Source: Branchiostoma floridae
Lineage: Eukaryota; Chordata; Leptocardii; Amphioxiformes; Branchiostomatidae
Direction: 5' to 3'
Assembly (NCBI RefSeq): GCF_000003815.2
Contig: NC_049981.1
Location: forward strand, 26,179,670 to 26,243,669
DNA length: 64,000 nucleotides
A program made the position numbers and the translations under genes. The notes under the pieces were generated by a model. It was not told where the DNA came from and did not search any database. It was given only the letters and a program-made list of their open reading frames with translations. Below are positions 1 to 12,300 of this stretch, piece by piece (position 1 is the first letter of the stretch; each line of letters begins with the position of its first letter).

Positions 1-343
1 GTTTTTGTTGGTTTATTTCGTGAAGCACCTGGATCCACTGCTGTGGCTGTGATAGGTGTATCCTGCCATAGCATGTTTCAATATGTCTGACCTCCTTTTG
101 TTTAATTTGGTTGTATTTGTATGTATGTGGTTTCTGTATTTTATCTGTTTTGATAATCATTGTGATTGGTAAGAATGTGTTCATTAGGATCATTTCTTCT
201 GAGCGGTATGATTTCCTGTGCATGTTTCATAACTGGAGATATACAGGAACGTCCTACGTTTCTGTTGCTGATACATCACAGGTATCTGTCTGTGAAAAGT
301 CTCAAATAGATAAAAGTAACACATGCTTCATTGTATTCTGTAG
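1..343 (+). other. Intron 4 of gene A (part)
   Basis: AT-rich sequence upstream of exon 5. It holds no recognisable exon; a T-rich stretch leads into the acceptor at 343. Exons 1-4 of gene A are expected further left, outside the window. Confidence 0.6.
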
Positions 344-397
344 GCAAATCAACGGGGATTTTTCACACCAGAACACCACTGGATCATCGCAAATGAG
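344..397 (+). CDS. Gene A exon 5 (amino-terminal domain)
   Basis: A 54-nt phase-0 exon of 18 codons, bounded by tag and gtaagg. It encodes the F-T-P-E-H-H-W-I-I segment, with 12 of 18 residues identical to exon 5 of the minus-strand paralogue. It belongs to the amino-terminal clamshell domain, where 'hhWi' strands are typical of iGluRs. A 6.9 kb intron follows. Confidence 0.85.
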
Positions 398-3300
398 GTA
401 AGGGAAGTCATTGTAAAGCCACATCCAACATCGGGAATGATGCATTCCCAAATGGTGTCGTCAATCACACAGGTACTTGGGAAGAAAGAAAAATGAAAGC
501 GGTGGTAACAGTACCATCCGTGCTTGAAAGGTTAGTGACGTGCACAAGGGTTATTGTTTCAATCTACAATCACGGCAATGTACTTCGATGGTCATGGGTT
601 TCTGGACCATAAGAGTGTAGGCAGATCGGAGAGCCCAATGTGGTGTAATTCCATTACGTAAGCTTCAGATTGACTTTATGTGAGGAAACAAAATAGTCAA
701 ATGACAGTTTTTGTAAGCATCACCGATATTTACCCCTCTGAGCTTCTACCACAGATCGTAGCTGATAAGCAGAGGAGTCTCTGTCTGACTCCGAATTGCC
801 GCAGTCATCAAATCACCAAGCCAAAACAGCCTCTCGAGCCAATGCGGCCTAATGGACCTCTTTTAAGGCAGCGTTCATTTCCCAAGACAACAGTCGATAA
901 CTCCGTGTTAAGCAGACCATGTCTCACCAGAAAGGGCCATCCGTCTGGATTTTCGCGGAAGTGTTTTGGTTTGTCCCCTCAGGCTGCAATGCGCCAGTGG
1001 GAACTATTGGGCTCCCCAACCAACGTACTTATCGCATAACCTAACAAAAGTTTGACTTCCCTGCAGTTTTCGAATTCTAATAAAAGAGTATCCAGTCAAT
1101 ATGTGGAGACGCAGAGGCATGGTGTGATGTATGTTGGCACCCGTTGTTGGACATATAACTGCGACAATAGTCCATTTTGTGGCCTTTGATATTGCAACAC
1201 TTCGTTTCAGCGCCATTACTCAGCGTTGCACAGCCGTGAAAGATGACCACCGTTCCGTTCTGCCCACAGTGTGCAAGCGACGACCTTATGTCACTTCTCC
1301 CCGGTAGCTAATTTAATCTCAATTTGGTCCAGCCACTGCAGCGGTATTTCATGCTCCAACTGCGAACAGTTCTCCTCCGGCGCCCGGTATTGAGAAACTG
1401 TGATCTGTTGCTCCTCGGCGGAACCACGATCAATCCGACCGCAGGTTGTTTTCGGTCTTCATTAAAAGTTGCCCCACCAGTGCCCGGATACTCGACGAGA
1501 TGTATGACTGATAATCTTTGGATGGTAGCAATTCATGGCGCCATAAACCAGCAAGGTTTATCATCGTTCCGAGTTTCAAACTTCAGGAGGACCTGAGGTA
1601 CAGTGTAGGTATTCAATTGTGGTGATGGGGTCTCACCTAGGAATTCTGTTTTTCTGTTTTTACGATGCATTGCATTGACCAATCTCTCGCCACTACGACT
1701 CAAATGAGAAGTGCTGAGCCATTTATCTTACATGGTATTAGTAATTCTATTCTCATGATTTTCATCATATTGCTCTTATCATATTGTAACAAAAGGATTG
1801 CCGTTTAATCGCATCCAAGCACAAATTACACCAGTGAAAGCAGTAGCTATAGGCCGCAATTGTTACGAAAACATGGTGATAATTGTTTTCTATATATCAG
1901 TATATTGTGTTTGCATATGATTACCAGATGCCAACTCGGGGAGCTGGCACTGCTTTACGTCACTCATCTCTGTCCTGTATCAGTGGTCTTGGCTGTTGTA
2001 CTGCCGAGTCCCGTGTCAATGTCTAATGGGGGTGTCAATGAGAGCTGTACGTTGTCGGCCTGAATTCCCTAGTCCAACAGAATGAATTCCTTTACTATGA
2101 ACTCACGGTATGGTGTCACACACAGTGCCGAGCAAGCAGCATTCTGTTTCACCCGATCTTACCAGCTTAACAGACAATCTGTATACCTCCCCAAAATGAA
2201 GGGGAATGGCTATTTACCACGTATTTTGCAATTGGTTATTGGCTATGGGAACAGTACCATTATAGTTCATAGGAATATTCAGAGCAGTGAAAATTCAGCA
2301 AATTTTGATTACATAAAATCTTTTGTAATCTTGGGTACAGAACGACGAAGGAAAATCATCTGATGGATCTTGAAAAAGTTGTCCATCCATGCGATCTGAC
2401 TTTCAGGTTAGAAATATCTATTTTTCAGATGAATCGGGACCACGAGAAAAGTTACCAGCTTTCTTAGTTATTACCATCCTTGCCACCTTGATATCGATCC
2501 ACTCGTGCACACGAATAATACTTCAACCTTTCGTTTAGGATCATCCTCCTAAAGCTGCCTGCCAGTTCCATGGTCATTATTACCAGGGTTGCCGATGGCG
2601 TCGCCTTACTGTCCATGGCGATTGACTTCTCGTAAGATCCTATCTGGCTTTGAGAAGATTCCATTTGACAGCCTGGGAAGCTGGAAGGCCTATTCTGATA
2701 TGTTATAGGGACTGTGGTTGTGTATTGATGGCCTAAGTCTGACGCGTTTTCATCACCCTGGAGCGGGCATCAAAAAGGCTAGGTGATAACTTGGGATGGA
2801 TATTATAAAAATCGATGTTGGACTCATTCCTATACGGCGCAATTGTATGGACTTATCTACAGCTTTCTGTCTGTGTCGTGGTAGATTGTTAACGACTTTC
2901 CACCTCTTACCATGGTACAAGATTTTCTATTAACGCAGGCTTAAATGAGCATCTTACTTTCATGTAGCTGTGATATAAAACTGGTGAAAAAAATCCTTTG
3001 GTGAATATGTGAATGCTGCTGAAATAGTAGTAGGCTATTGTGGTCCAATAATTAGCCTGAGAACAACCAATTATAAACTGAGAACGAGAGCAACTAAAAT
3101 TTAGTCATCCTCACTGTCGTTTCTGCGTCATTACCGCCTAGCCCTGCCTGGGTCAGCTCCTACGGTACCGTCCGCCTGTGCACACCATCACCAGGGTCAT
3201 TTGTGGGTTACCCCTGTCCACCTTGATCGTATCCTGTCTTTCCGTGCAATAAATCATTGTAAACCTTAGGTTAATCGGCCCGACTTATCTTCTATAGACT

Positions 3301-6300
3301 TAGGCCTGTGAACAAAAACGTTAACCTTTGTGTGTCACTCGCTCCAAGGGTTGGCAAAATCTTCAGGCAAGTAGAATCCGGCTCCAACACCTGCAGACTT
3401 CCTCACCGTCAATCAAGCTCTGCAGCTTCACCACGTTAAACTAGTTATGTAACATTCTATCTATATTTACTGTGTTTTATATTGCTGTGAAAAATTTGGA
3501 TAAGCGCAAATTATCTCGTGCTGAAATTATAGATCAGCTTTGCGTCAGAATGAAATCTACCAACACAGATGGACTTTCAAGCTACTTTATATACTAAAGG
3601 TGCACTCTCGTAAGACGTGGGGCACGCTTGCGGCATTGCAGCGTTCGAAAGGTACTCATTGAATTTCAGAGATAAAGAACGAATTTTCTTACTTGTTGTG
3701 TATTTTATCGTCTTCTATGCCATACTTTTACGTATTACACAATATCTGCATTATAAAAAATCGGAGAAAGTAACAAAACAGTGACGCAGTGAACGAACGC
3801 AGCAATGCCGGTGAGAGTGCACCTTAAGTGGTAACATTGGGCATCTCATTAGTAAGAGAATCTGCATTCACAAAGCTCTAACAAGAAGGTTATATCATAG
3901 CCTTATAATAAGTCCATTTCACTATTGAAATGGTACCAGTATAATGACTGTTTCATAGCGCCAGATAAGCCCACCGTGAGTCTGAGAAGATGTGAGAGGG
4001 CCATTCAATTTTCCCACAAATGGATGTCACCATACGAGGCACGTCCCACGATATGAAAACAATAAGTCATTTCTGTGCGAGGACTGTGCAGGCTTTTTTG
4101 CTAAACCACAATTCACTCTCAATATATACAGCAGGAGTATGCTGCTAACTTATACATTTTTCGCACTTTGCATGATTTTATGATCTCCATATGACTTGGA
4201 TTACTCTCTAAGCTGCTTTTATGTAATGTTACAATGCAGAACCATTTGAACATGGTGACTCGTTGCCAATTTCTTGAATCCAAATAAGAAGAATGTACGG
4301 TTGAAAACCTTGCACTTAAAATCGGTAAAGATAACCGCTAGATCTAAAACCTGAGTATTCCCTTGATGAGACATGCACGGAGAAGGCTTTTTGTCTTGAG
4401 CTACATGACGATAAGGTTGAAGATAAGGCTCTCTTTCTGTGTCCTTTGTCCTACTTGGCATGTAGCCCATGCCAGGTGCGTTCTCATCTGCATTGGTAAA
4501 TTGTTACTTAGCTTTAACAGAATTAGTTTTGTTTGTGTAGATCGATGTTCTGCGCTGCCTTTACCTTGACCCTGGGTCGAGGCCGTTGACTTGGAACAGT
4601 GCAGTGTAGAGGATCATACTCAAAGTAATACTTCCAATTGGATGGCTGTTACGATTCACTGGGCACGTTTAAAAGCTTTCCCGGAGATGCAGTACAACCC
4701 GGGAGAATCGATGGACATACACCACGGCTATAACTTAAGTGATGATCAAGAAAAGAGGAATTCTATGGCTTAGACATGACGTTATATTAATATATATATT
4801 TTGCCTTCCGCGATGCATAACCAGCTCTAAAAGTGTGAGCACTGTCACATGCGTAATCGGTGTGTGTAGGTGTACTCCCAGGTCAAAAGTTTCCTGACAC
4901 CCTTTCAATCGTTACTTATCTTGTAAAGTCCTTGTTCTAAGACCACGCAAGCCGTCGTTTATTAATAACATAAAGGAGACAAAGTTTTGCTAGAGACCAT
5001 GAGACCATGACTTAGAGAACATCGCACACTTTACTCCAAGAAAGAAGCCATGATGAGCTTACCGATGCTGTAGAAGACGTTGAGGGACACAGTATGACAT
5101 TCCAAGAATACGAATGTGCTTGGATGGTTACTGTAACGATGTTCTTTGGGATTTGAAGATTTTGAAATACTTCCCATGACGGGACAAGAGTGACAAGTCA
5201 AGCAACGAATTGTGTCTGCTCGAGGTGTGAGAAACTTCGTTCGTACCACCGGGGACTGGAATAGAACCGTCAGCAGTAGTCAAAGCGCGGGCACGTTCTC
5301 CTCCTTGTTTTGGTTTTGGGTATTGCTCATGAAAGAGTTCACGGCAAGTGACAGTGACTGGCCGGGCAGCCTGAGGCGGTCATACTTGTTCAAGTGATAA
5401 AATACTATTGCAACAGATTAGGAAAAGTTTTAGTCACAAACACAACAAGGGAAAGAATGCGTGCGATGCTTCTACACCAGCAGCACAGCTCTTTTTGCTT
5501 TGGTGGAGTATCTGCATATTATACAAATTCAACATCCTGGAACTCGAGACAACACATTATTATCAAAGTGATAATATGATTGTGAAGATTTGTACTTGTT
5601 CCATTTGCGTTTATGGTAATGTAGACTGGTTTCGTATCGCTTTGTACAATTAGTTATGATAATTACTTATGACTTGTAAGTATACAAACCAAGTGACTTC
5701 TGAGAAAAAAAGAACTTATGTTGCCAACTTGATTTCCTTACTAGTAGATAACTGGGTGTAATTCATCATTATCACCATTAAACTGCATCTTCCAATAGAC
5801 GAGGATTAGCATGATCCTTTCTCTACCGTCCGTCCAATTAAGTTAAACCTTCCCGATTGATCTGAAGTTTGTCCTTGGCCACTTATCTCTCACTAGAAAA
5901 ACGACATGCTTAAAGATGGCAGCGATTAGCGAGTAAAAATCGACCGATAAAACAAATCGATATGTCACTGTGATTATCCAGGGTCTTTTAAAGCCAGACA
6001 TCGGTGTCTGGGTGTGGGTGTGCAGATAATCCTTAGGAATTGTCATGAGATTGAAGCACTTGTAAAACAGATTCCGTCATTACGTTTAAGCATCAGGGGT
6101 GTTCATTGTTTCTGGGGATGATATATGCTTGGGATTTGTGCCGTAAGTAGCCATTCTTTTTGGATCAGGCGTCATGACCCGTGAATGCGGATAGGAAAGG
6201 GGTGGAAAAGTCCGGGAAGGAAGGGGAATTTCCTCACTTTTTTGTTTTGTATGTGCACACCAGTAGAATTGCCTACATCGTTGAATCCATTCCCTGAATA

Positions 6301-9300
6301 AAAGTGATCTGGGTGAGCAATATCCTTGGGAAACCAGCAAAGGGTTTGAAGTTTCCTGATACACCGTGATACCCAATTCGAACCAATGCGAAATGACGCG
6401 TTCCTTCCTCATAACCAGTTTCTCTGACAAAAGAGGATAACCATTCCCAATGGGCCCCTTATCGCCTATGATACCGAACATCTGGCGGCATTCTAGCCGC
6501 TAGAATGGTGAACATTTCTCAATTACGTCTTTTTTGTACCCAAGTCCCAGTGCCATAGTTCATCATGCTGTAATCGCCGGAAGAAGCACATTTGCACGAT
6601 TATAGATGGCTTGTTAGAGCAAACCAAATGGTGTAAATCCAGACGAGAACGGCCCTTTGTGTGTAATTATGTAATCGTTCTCTTTAATGTTGTTTCGGCT
6701 AATTAGATACCCAGGAAAGATAGTGTCGCCTACGTTGGCCTCCCATCGATTTTTTGCCATTAACAAGACCGTGACTTTCGTAAATGCTACGTGCACATGT
6801 ATGCCGTTAGACTGGTGACAGTATTACAAGCACGGCACTACTCGTTTTCAAGCTCTTTGAGAGGCATGAATGATTCTGTGTCACACATTTTAGTGTCTGA
6901 AATACAACAGTACTTTCCACATGCACACGAGACCTTTTCGAAGACAACTTACGAGAAAAAGTGTCGCAAATGGTGGTTTGAACTAGACATGTTTCTGAAA
7001 ACGCACTAATTGAACATGAAAAATGGACGTGGGTAATATTATTCTTCCTATGCTCTACCTTATCTACCTGTTCTATTAGTTGTACGTTGTTTCGCGTTAT
7101 ATCGGCACACGCACACATAGTTGGGACAGCTGGTGCTTTCTACAGCAAGACGGGCCATCAGTATCAGTGACAAGGCATTACGCAAGAGCTATTGTTGAAT
7201 GCATATACGTGTATTTCATTCTATTTGCAGCACTGCCAGGACGTAAAAGGTCTTGAGTTCTATTTTCACAGGCGATCAGCGATCACAAGATCAAGGCAAT
7301 GAACATGTCGAAAGGCCAGCTGACCGTTGCAAGAAGGCGTATTCCCGAGACAGGATACGCATCGGATTTTCTGAAGTATTGGAACTCCTTGCCAACAAAC
7401 CTGACGAATGACACTGCAGATAGTGTATACGACATCAAGGTAAATACAGTGTTAACAGCGATATCACATTCGCCGTACAAATAAGAAGTTGTGAAAGTTG
7501 GGATAGATATCCAGCTGCCAACAGGAAAATAAGACAACCTTGTCCCTCAAAAGACAAGAACTTTGAGGACATATGCACGACTATCCCAAGAATTCACTCA
7601 CTTTGTGATCGTACGATGATCGTTCTGTGACCGGACAGGAAGTCTGTATCGTGATGAAATATACAACGCTTACCATTGTCCAAATAAATTCACTCAGTTT
7701 GTGATTGATCGCAAGACGATCTTACGCCTTCTGTGACCGGACCTGACTGCTGTATCGTAATGAAATATACAACGCTAACCACTGCCCAAATAAAAAAAAA
7801 GTACGCTATTTTTCACCGACTTTTTTTACCAAAGAGGTGCTTCATATCTAAGCTGTTTAAGATGATTGAAGAAGGATTGGATAGCTACTTGTGATGGGAA
7901 ATTTTCCCCAATAATTTCTTCTACATAATGCCTTTACTGCAGATGACGGCTCTGTACATGCATGATGCTGTCTTGCACCTTGCCCAGGCTGTGTATGCCT
8001 TATTCAGGAACAGGCAGTGGATAGGCCCCAACAAATTAAGGTAAATATCTAGATGATCTTTCAGAATGAAAGTACAAAAGTGGTCGTATTGATGTGCATA
8101 GGATATCATGAAATACAGACAAATACACGTGTATTATTTATAGATTGGAATAAGAAAGTTAGAATGTTAGCGATGCATTAAGACGGACTAATTTTATATC
8201 TTCAAATATAGGTGTTCACTAGACGTGTCCCTACCATGGCCAGGTGGTGCTCTGTTGATGAAAGAATTTAAGAAGGTATGTTAAATGTGCGATAGATTGA
8301 CGTATCAAATGACATATTGAACTGATATGGATTTGATATTTTTCAACAGACCATAAAATGCATTAATGTTGGTGGTAAGACCTACAATATAGACCATGTG
8401 TAGTATTCTAAATGAATTATTTTCAAATCATAGGTGTTTGTCTATCCAGTTGACGCAGGTTATTGTATATATCCCTGTATGGCCTAATATATGTATCATA
8501 ATTCTGTTCGTCAGCAGTCCGACGACGGTGGTGTTCTTGGAAACTCCATATTTGAGGAAGCAAAGCTGCATTCATCCCTAAGCTCTAAACTGAAGACACT
8601 AGCAAAGGATGGAACAGGAAAACTCATTGATCCTACCTGGGTAACAAACTGTTTATGTATACACACAAATATCAATAATGTGATTTTTCATGGTAATTAG
8701 TACTAGTATGTGGTAACCCGGTCTATCTTTTCTAGGACATTCAGTTCTAAATGTTCAAGATGTCTTTTTTCTGGCTCTTTGTCCTTGAAATCCTTCTTTG
8801 GTACCAATTTCATTCACAAAAGCCTCAGTTTATCCACCAGCGTATTTTACAGGCTCTTGGTCCAAGAGCTCCCTTTACAACGTCATATCTAATTGATTTC
8901 ACAAAGCCGGTTACTGCCCTCTGGGGAGGTAGGTAGAACATACGTGACTAATCCATATTGTATAAAACTGTCATTAAAAGTCTTCGCGTGGGCGCCTCAT
9001 GATTCTGCCTCAAGGGATCAATGTTAATCTTATTACATATCCATATTGGCATGGTTTGTAAATCTGATACTAAATTACCGCAAGGGGAGTACTTATCAAT
9101 TTTCTATTGCCATGGATACCTGGATCACACGATCAGATTGTTATATAATAGACTCACTCAATATAAAAAAAGAACACAGTCCTATATATGCACACAAGGC
9201 AAAATGCTGAATGATTGATGCAAACTGGGCAAACACGTTAAACTTGAAGCAATGCAATTTTCCGTATTCTATATACAGTTGCTTTACAGCTCCGTACCCC

Positions 9301-12300
9301 CGGCATCATACATAAACATTCAACTTGATGGGGGTATCGACCTTAACACAAGACAAAGAGTCTTGTTCCCTTTAAGTCACCATGATTTAAGGCACTTTGG
9401 AATGTTTATGACGTGTTCCTTCCTCTATCGGTTGTAAGGATAGATGACTGGTGGGCTTTGGGCATGCAGAAACTCAACTTAAAGCGATTGGGGAAACATC
9501 CGCGTATCGTTCATTGACAGTTTGGTCACGACAGCACCCAAACGAACCACTGTAGTTGTGGAATGTTGACTAACTCCAGAAAGTTATGAAGGCTTTTCAC
9601 CTAAATACCTTTCCATTGCCTTCATTTGAATCAGTTAGACAAAACAAGGACAAAAGTAGGCTCCAATCTTTTTCGACCTATTGTAATACTGATTACGTAT
9701 ACGCGTAAGCCTTAGGACAACTGTGCCGTTGTATTACATGTTACAATTGATACATATAGAATACAACACGGTGTATTCCTTATCACCCGAGGTATCAGCC
9801 CGACCGCGGGTCGAATCGCCCGAAGGCCGGAGGGTGATCCGACCCGCGGGAGGGCTGGGACCGAGGTTGTGTTGCAACAGTAATGTTCCAACGTCTGAAT
9901 CAGGTATTCGAACATTCAATGGCGCCGCACTCGGCCCGCTCGAAACAGTTCGATTTCTTCGAATGGAGCCTGTGTGATACGCCTTTCGAACCCGTCTGTT
10001 ACGGAAGTTATGGCCCGGTCCGGAACACCCGTATCGAACGTTTTCGCGTCACAGGTATGACATAATTTTAGTTACAGTGCTTCATGAGTATTCACATCTC
10101 ACACTCGCACTTTCCCGTATTGATTCTCCAGGACAGTTGGTGGCATGCAGACATCATCTCCGAAGAGAACTTCTTTGAAGAGATGAAGAGAAAGTCGGGC
10201 ATCAAAGGCAGAACGTTCAGAGTAGTAACATTACAGGTACAAGGTCTAGCAGCAAAACCACTCTGCGACCTGCTTTTATTACGTACGTTCCATCTAATTA
10301 ACGACAGCATGAATAACTTAATAGCCATCTCAAAGTAATCAAAGCTGACCTGGCATCATAGAATGAATACATGATGGAAAATAGTAAATAATGACCGACC
10401 TTATCCCAATATCCATCAATCATTGTACTTCAGCAAACACAAGACAATTGCTTTTCCAATAAAAACTCATCAACTGTCGTCAAATCAGTCAAAAGCACGG
10501 CCCTTCGCTTGGTAGTGAACACGATTTTCCTTTTACAGGAAGAGCCATTTGTGTTTAAGAAGAACGAGGGCGTGTACACAGGATTCTGCATCGACCTTTT
10601 GAAGGAGCTGTCCGCCATGTTGGATTTTGAGTACCTCATCTACGAGGGGCATGATGGGAGATATGGTAGCCTCCAAGAAGATGGTACTTGGGACGGGTTG
10701 ATGAAAGACGTTATTGAAGACGTGAGTCAGGATGATACCTTTACACACATTTTACGACAGTACTACCACAGTATTCTTTTAATTTCATACTTATGATTGA
10801 AGAAGCTTGTCAAACTCTTGGGTATGTCCCGTGCTATTATCGTTCCTAGATAATGCATAAGAATGTTCAAATTTTGTGTCTTTAAGCACCAGTTGTATAT
10901 GCACAGCAATAGTCACTATACATAGTTTAATACTTGTAGAGAGGCAAATTGGGAAATGATGGTAGAAAAACAGTCAACAGCCAAGAGTATGACCTATGCG
11001 TCATGACTATTTATTCAAGTCTTCAGGTACGTATTACACTCTTGTGTAACAGTGAAGATTTTACATATGGTATGAATGCTGTTTCAGGAGGCAGACTTTG
11101 CTCTGGGTGCCATACCAGTCACACCAGACCGAGAAAGGACACTGGACTTCACCAGGCAGTTCATGGAGACTTCCATTGGTCTTCTGATCAGGCAAAGGGC
11201 AAAGAAGGCCGACTGGTTAACGATTGTTAAACCGTTCCATCTGAAGGTATGCTTTATGTTTACACCAAAGTAAGTTTTATCATAGCCAGTAGAAGGGGGG
11301 GGGGGTTAGTTCTGTGGAAGTCAATTGATATTTAGTAAAAGTTTTGTTATATATGATTAAACGATAAAGATGCCCGACTTAACAGTCCTCCCTTTGATAT
11401 TTATGTCTGCATACCCATTTGAGCTATCCGGGTACATTTCTGGTTAATACTAATAGACGCATCGAACAATCTTATCGAGAGATGATTGCATTAGACTTCA
11501 GTCTCCATATCATATCGAAAAACTTGTCAACTATAAATCGATTTATATCCGTGAACTTGGCCAGCCGTGAGGTATTAATTGGCTTGACTCGAGATACGTT
11601 TTGATCACTGACAGTTGATAGATCATATGCCAAGAATTTTTATCGAAGGTTATGAAAATTTCAATATTCTATTTCCTCTCCTGTATATAGAATATGTCTA
11701 AGTAGAAAGTCGATTCCGAGACTCGATATTTTCATGACTTGATCTACTGCGGTGTTCATTGATGCAAAAATATCTGATATCATTTTTATAACTTGATAAA
11801 TGACTGAGTTGTGCAACCATGGTAGTAACATGGATGTGTTATCGGAAACTGTTGCGATGGAAAAACTTCGCCATAAGTTTGTTCTGTAGTATACTGAGCT
11901 GAAGTGAGATATATTTATGGCATCTTTTTTCGGCAGGTATGGCTGTGTACGATCGCGGGGTTCGCAGTGGTTAGTGTTGCCTTATTTCTGTTACACCGCA
12001 CGGGATCCAGCGAAGATGGAGAAAATGTTGTTAGGAGCACAGACGACCCAAACCTAGCGGACACAATTTGGTTTGTGTACGGCACATCTGTTAGACAAGG
12101 TAAGGTTCTATGTATGTACGTAAGTAGGTATGAAATGTATATAAGTATGTTTGTATATACGCTTTTTTTTGTATTCACTTGGTATCTAAAAGACTATTTC
12201 ATGTGGAAATATAAAATTTGTTTCGATGGTTCACTTCAATGGATCACTAAATCTCGGAGGTCTACTTTTCACTCTGTTGCAGGCGGAGGGATATCTCTAA

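Noticed and set aside
6086-6481. 131-codon minus-strand open frame, the longest outside known genes without N
   Set aside because: No domain, no compositional bias of coding sequence, no splice partner; compatible with chance in 64 kb.
8710-8936. Possible extra exon of gene A ending at a gtaggt-like donor
   Set aside because: Exons 9 and 10 join in phase 0 as in gene B, which has no counterpart to this segment.
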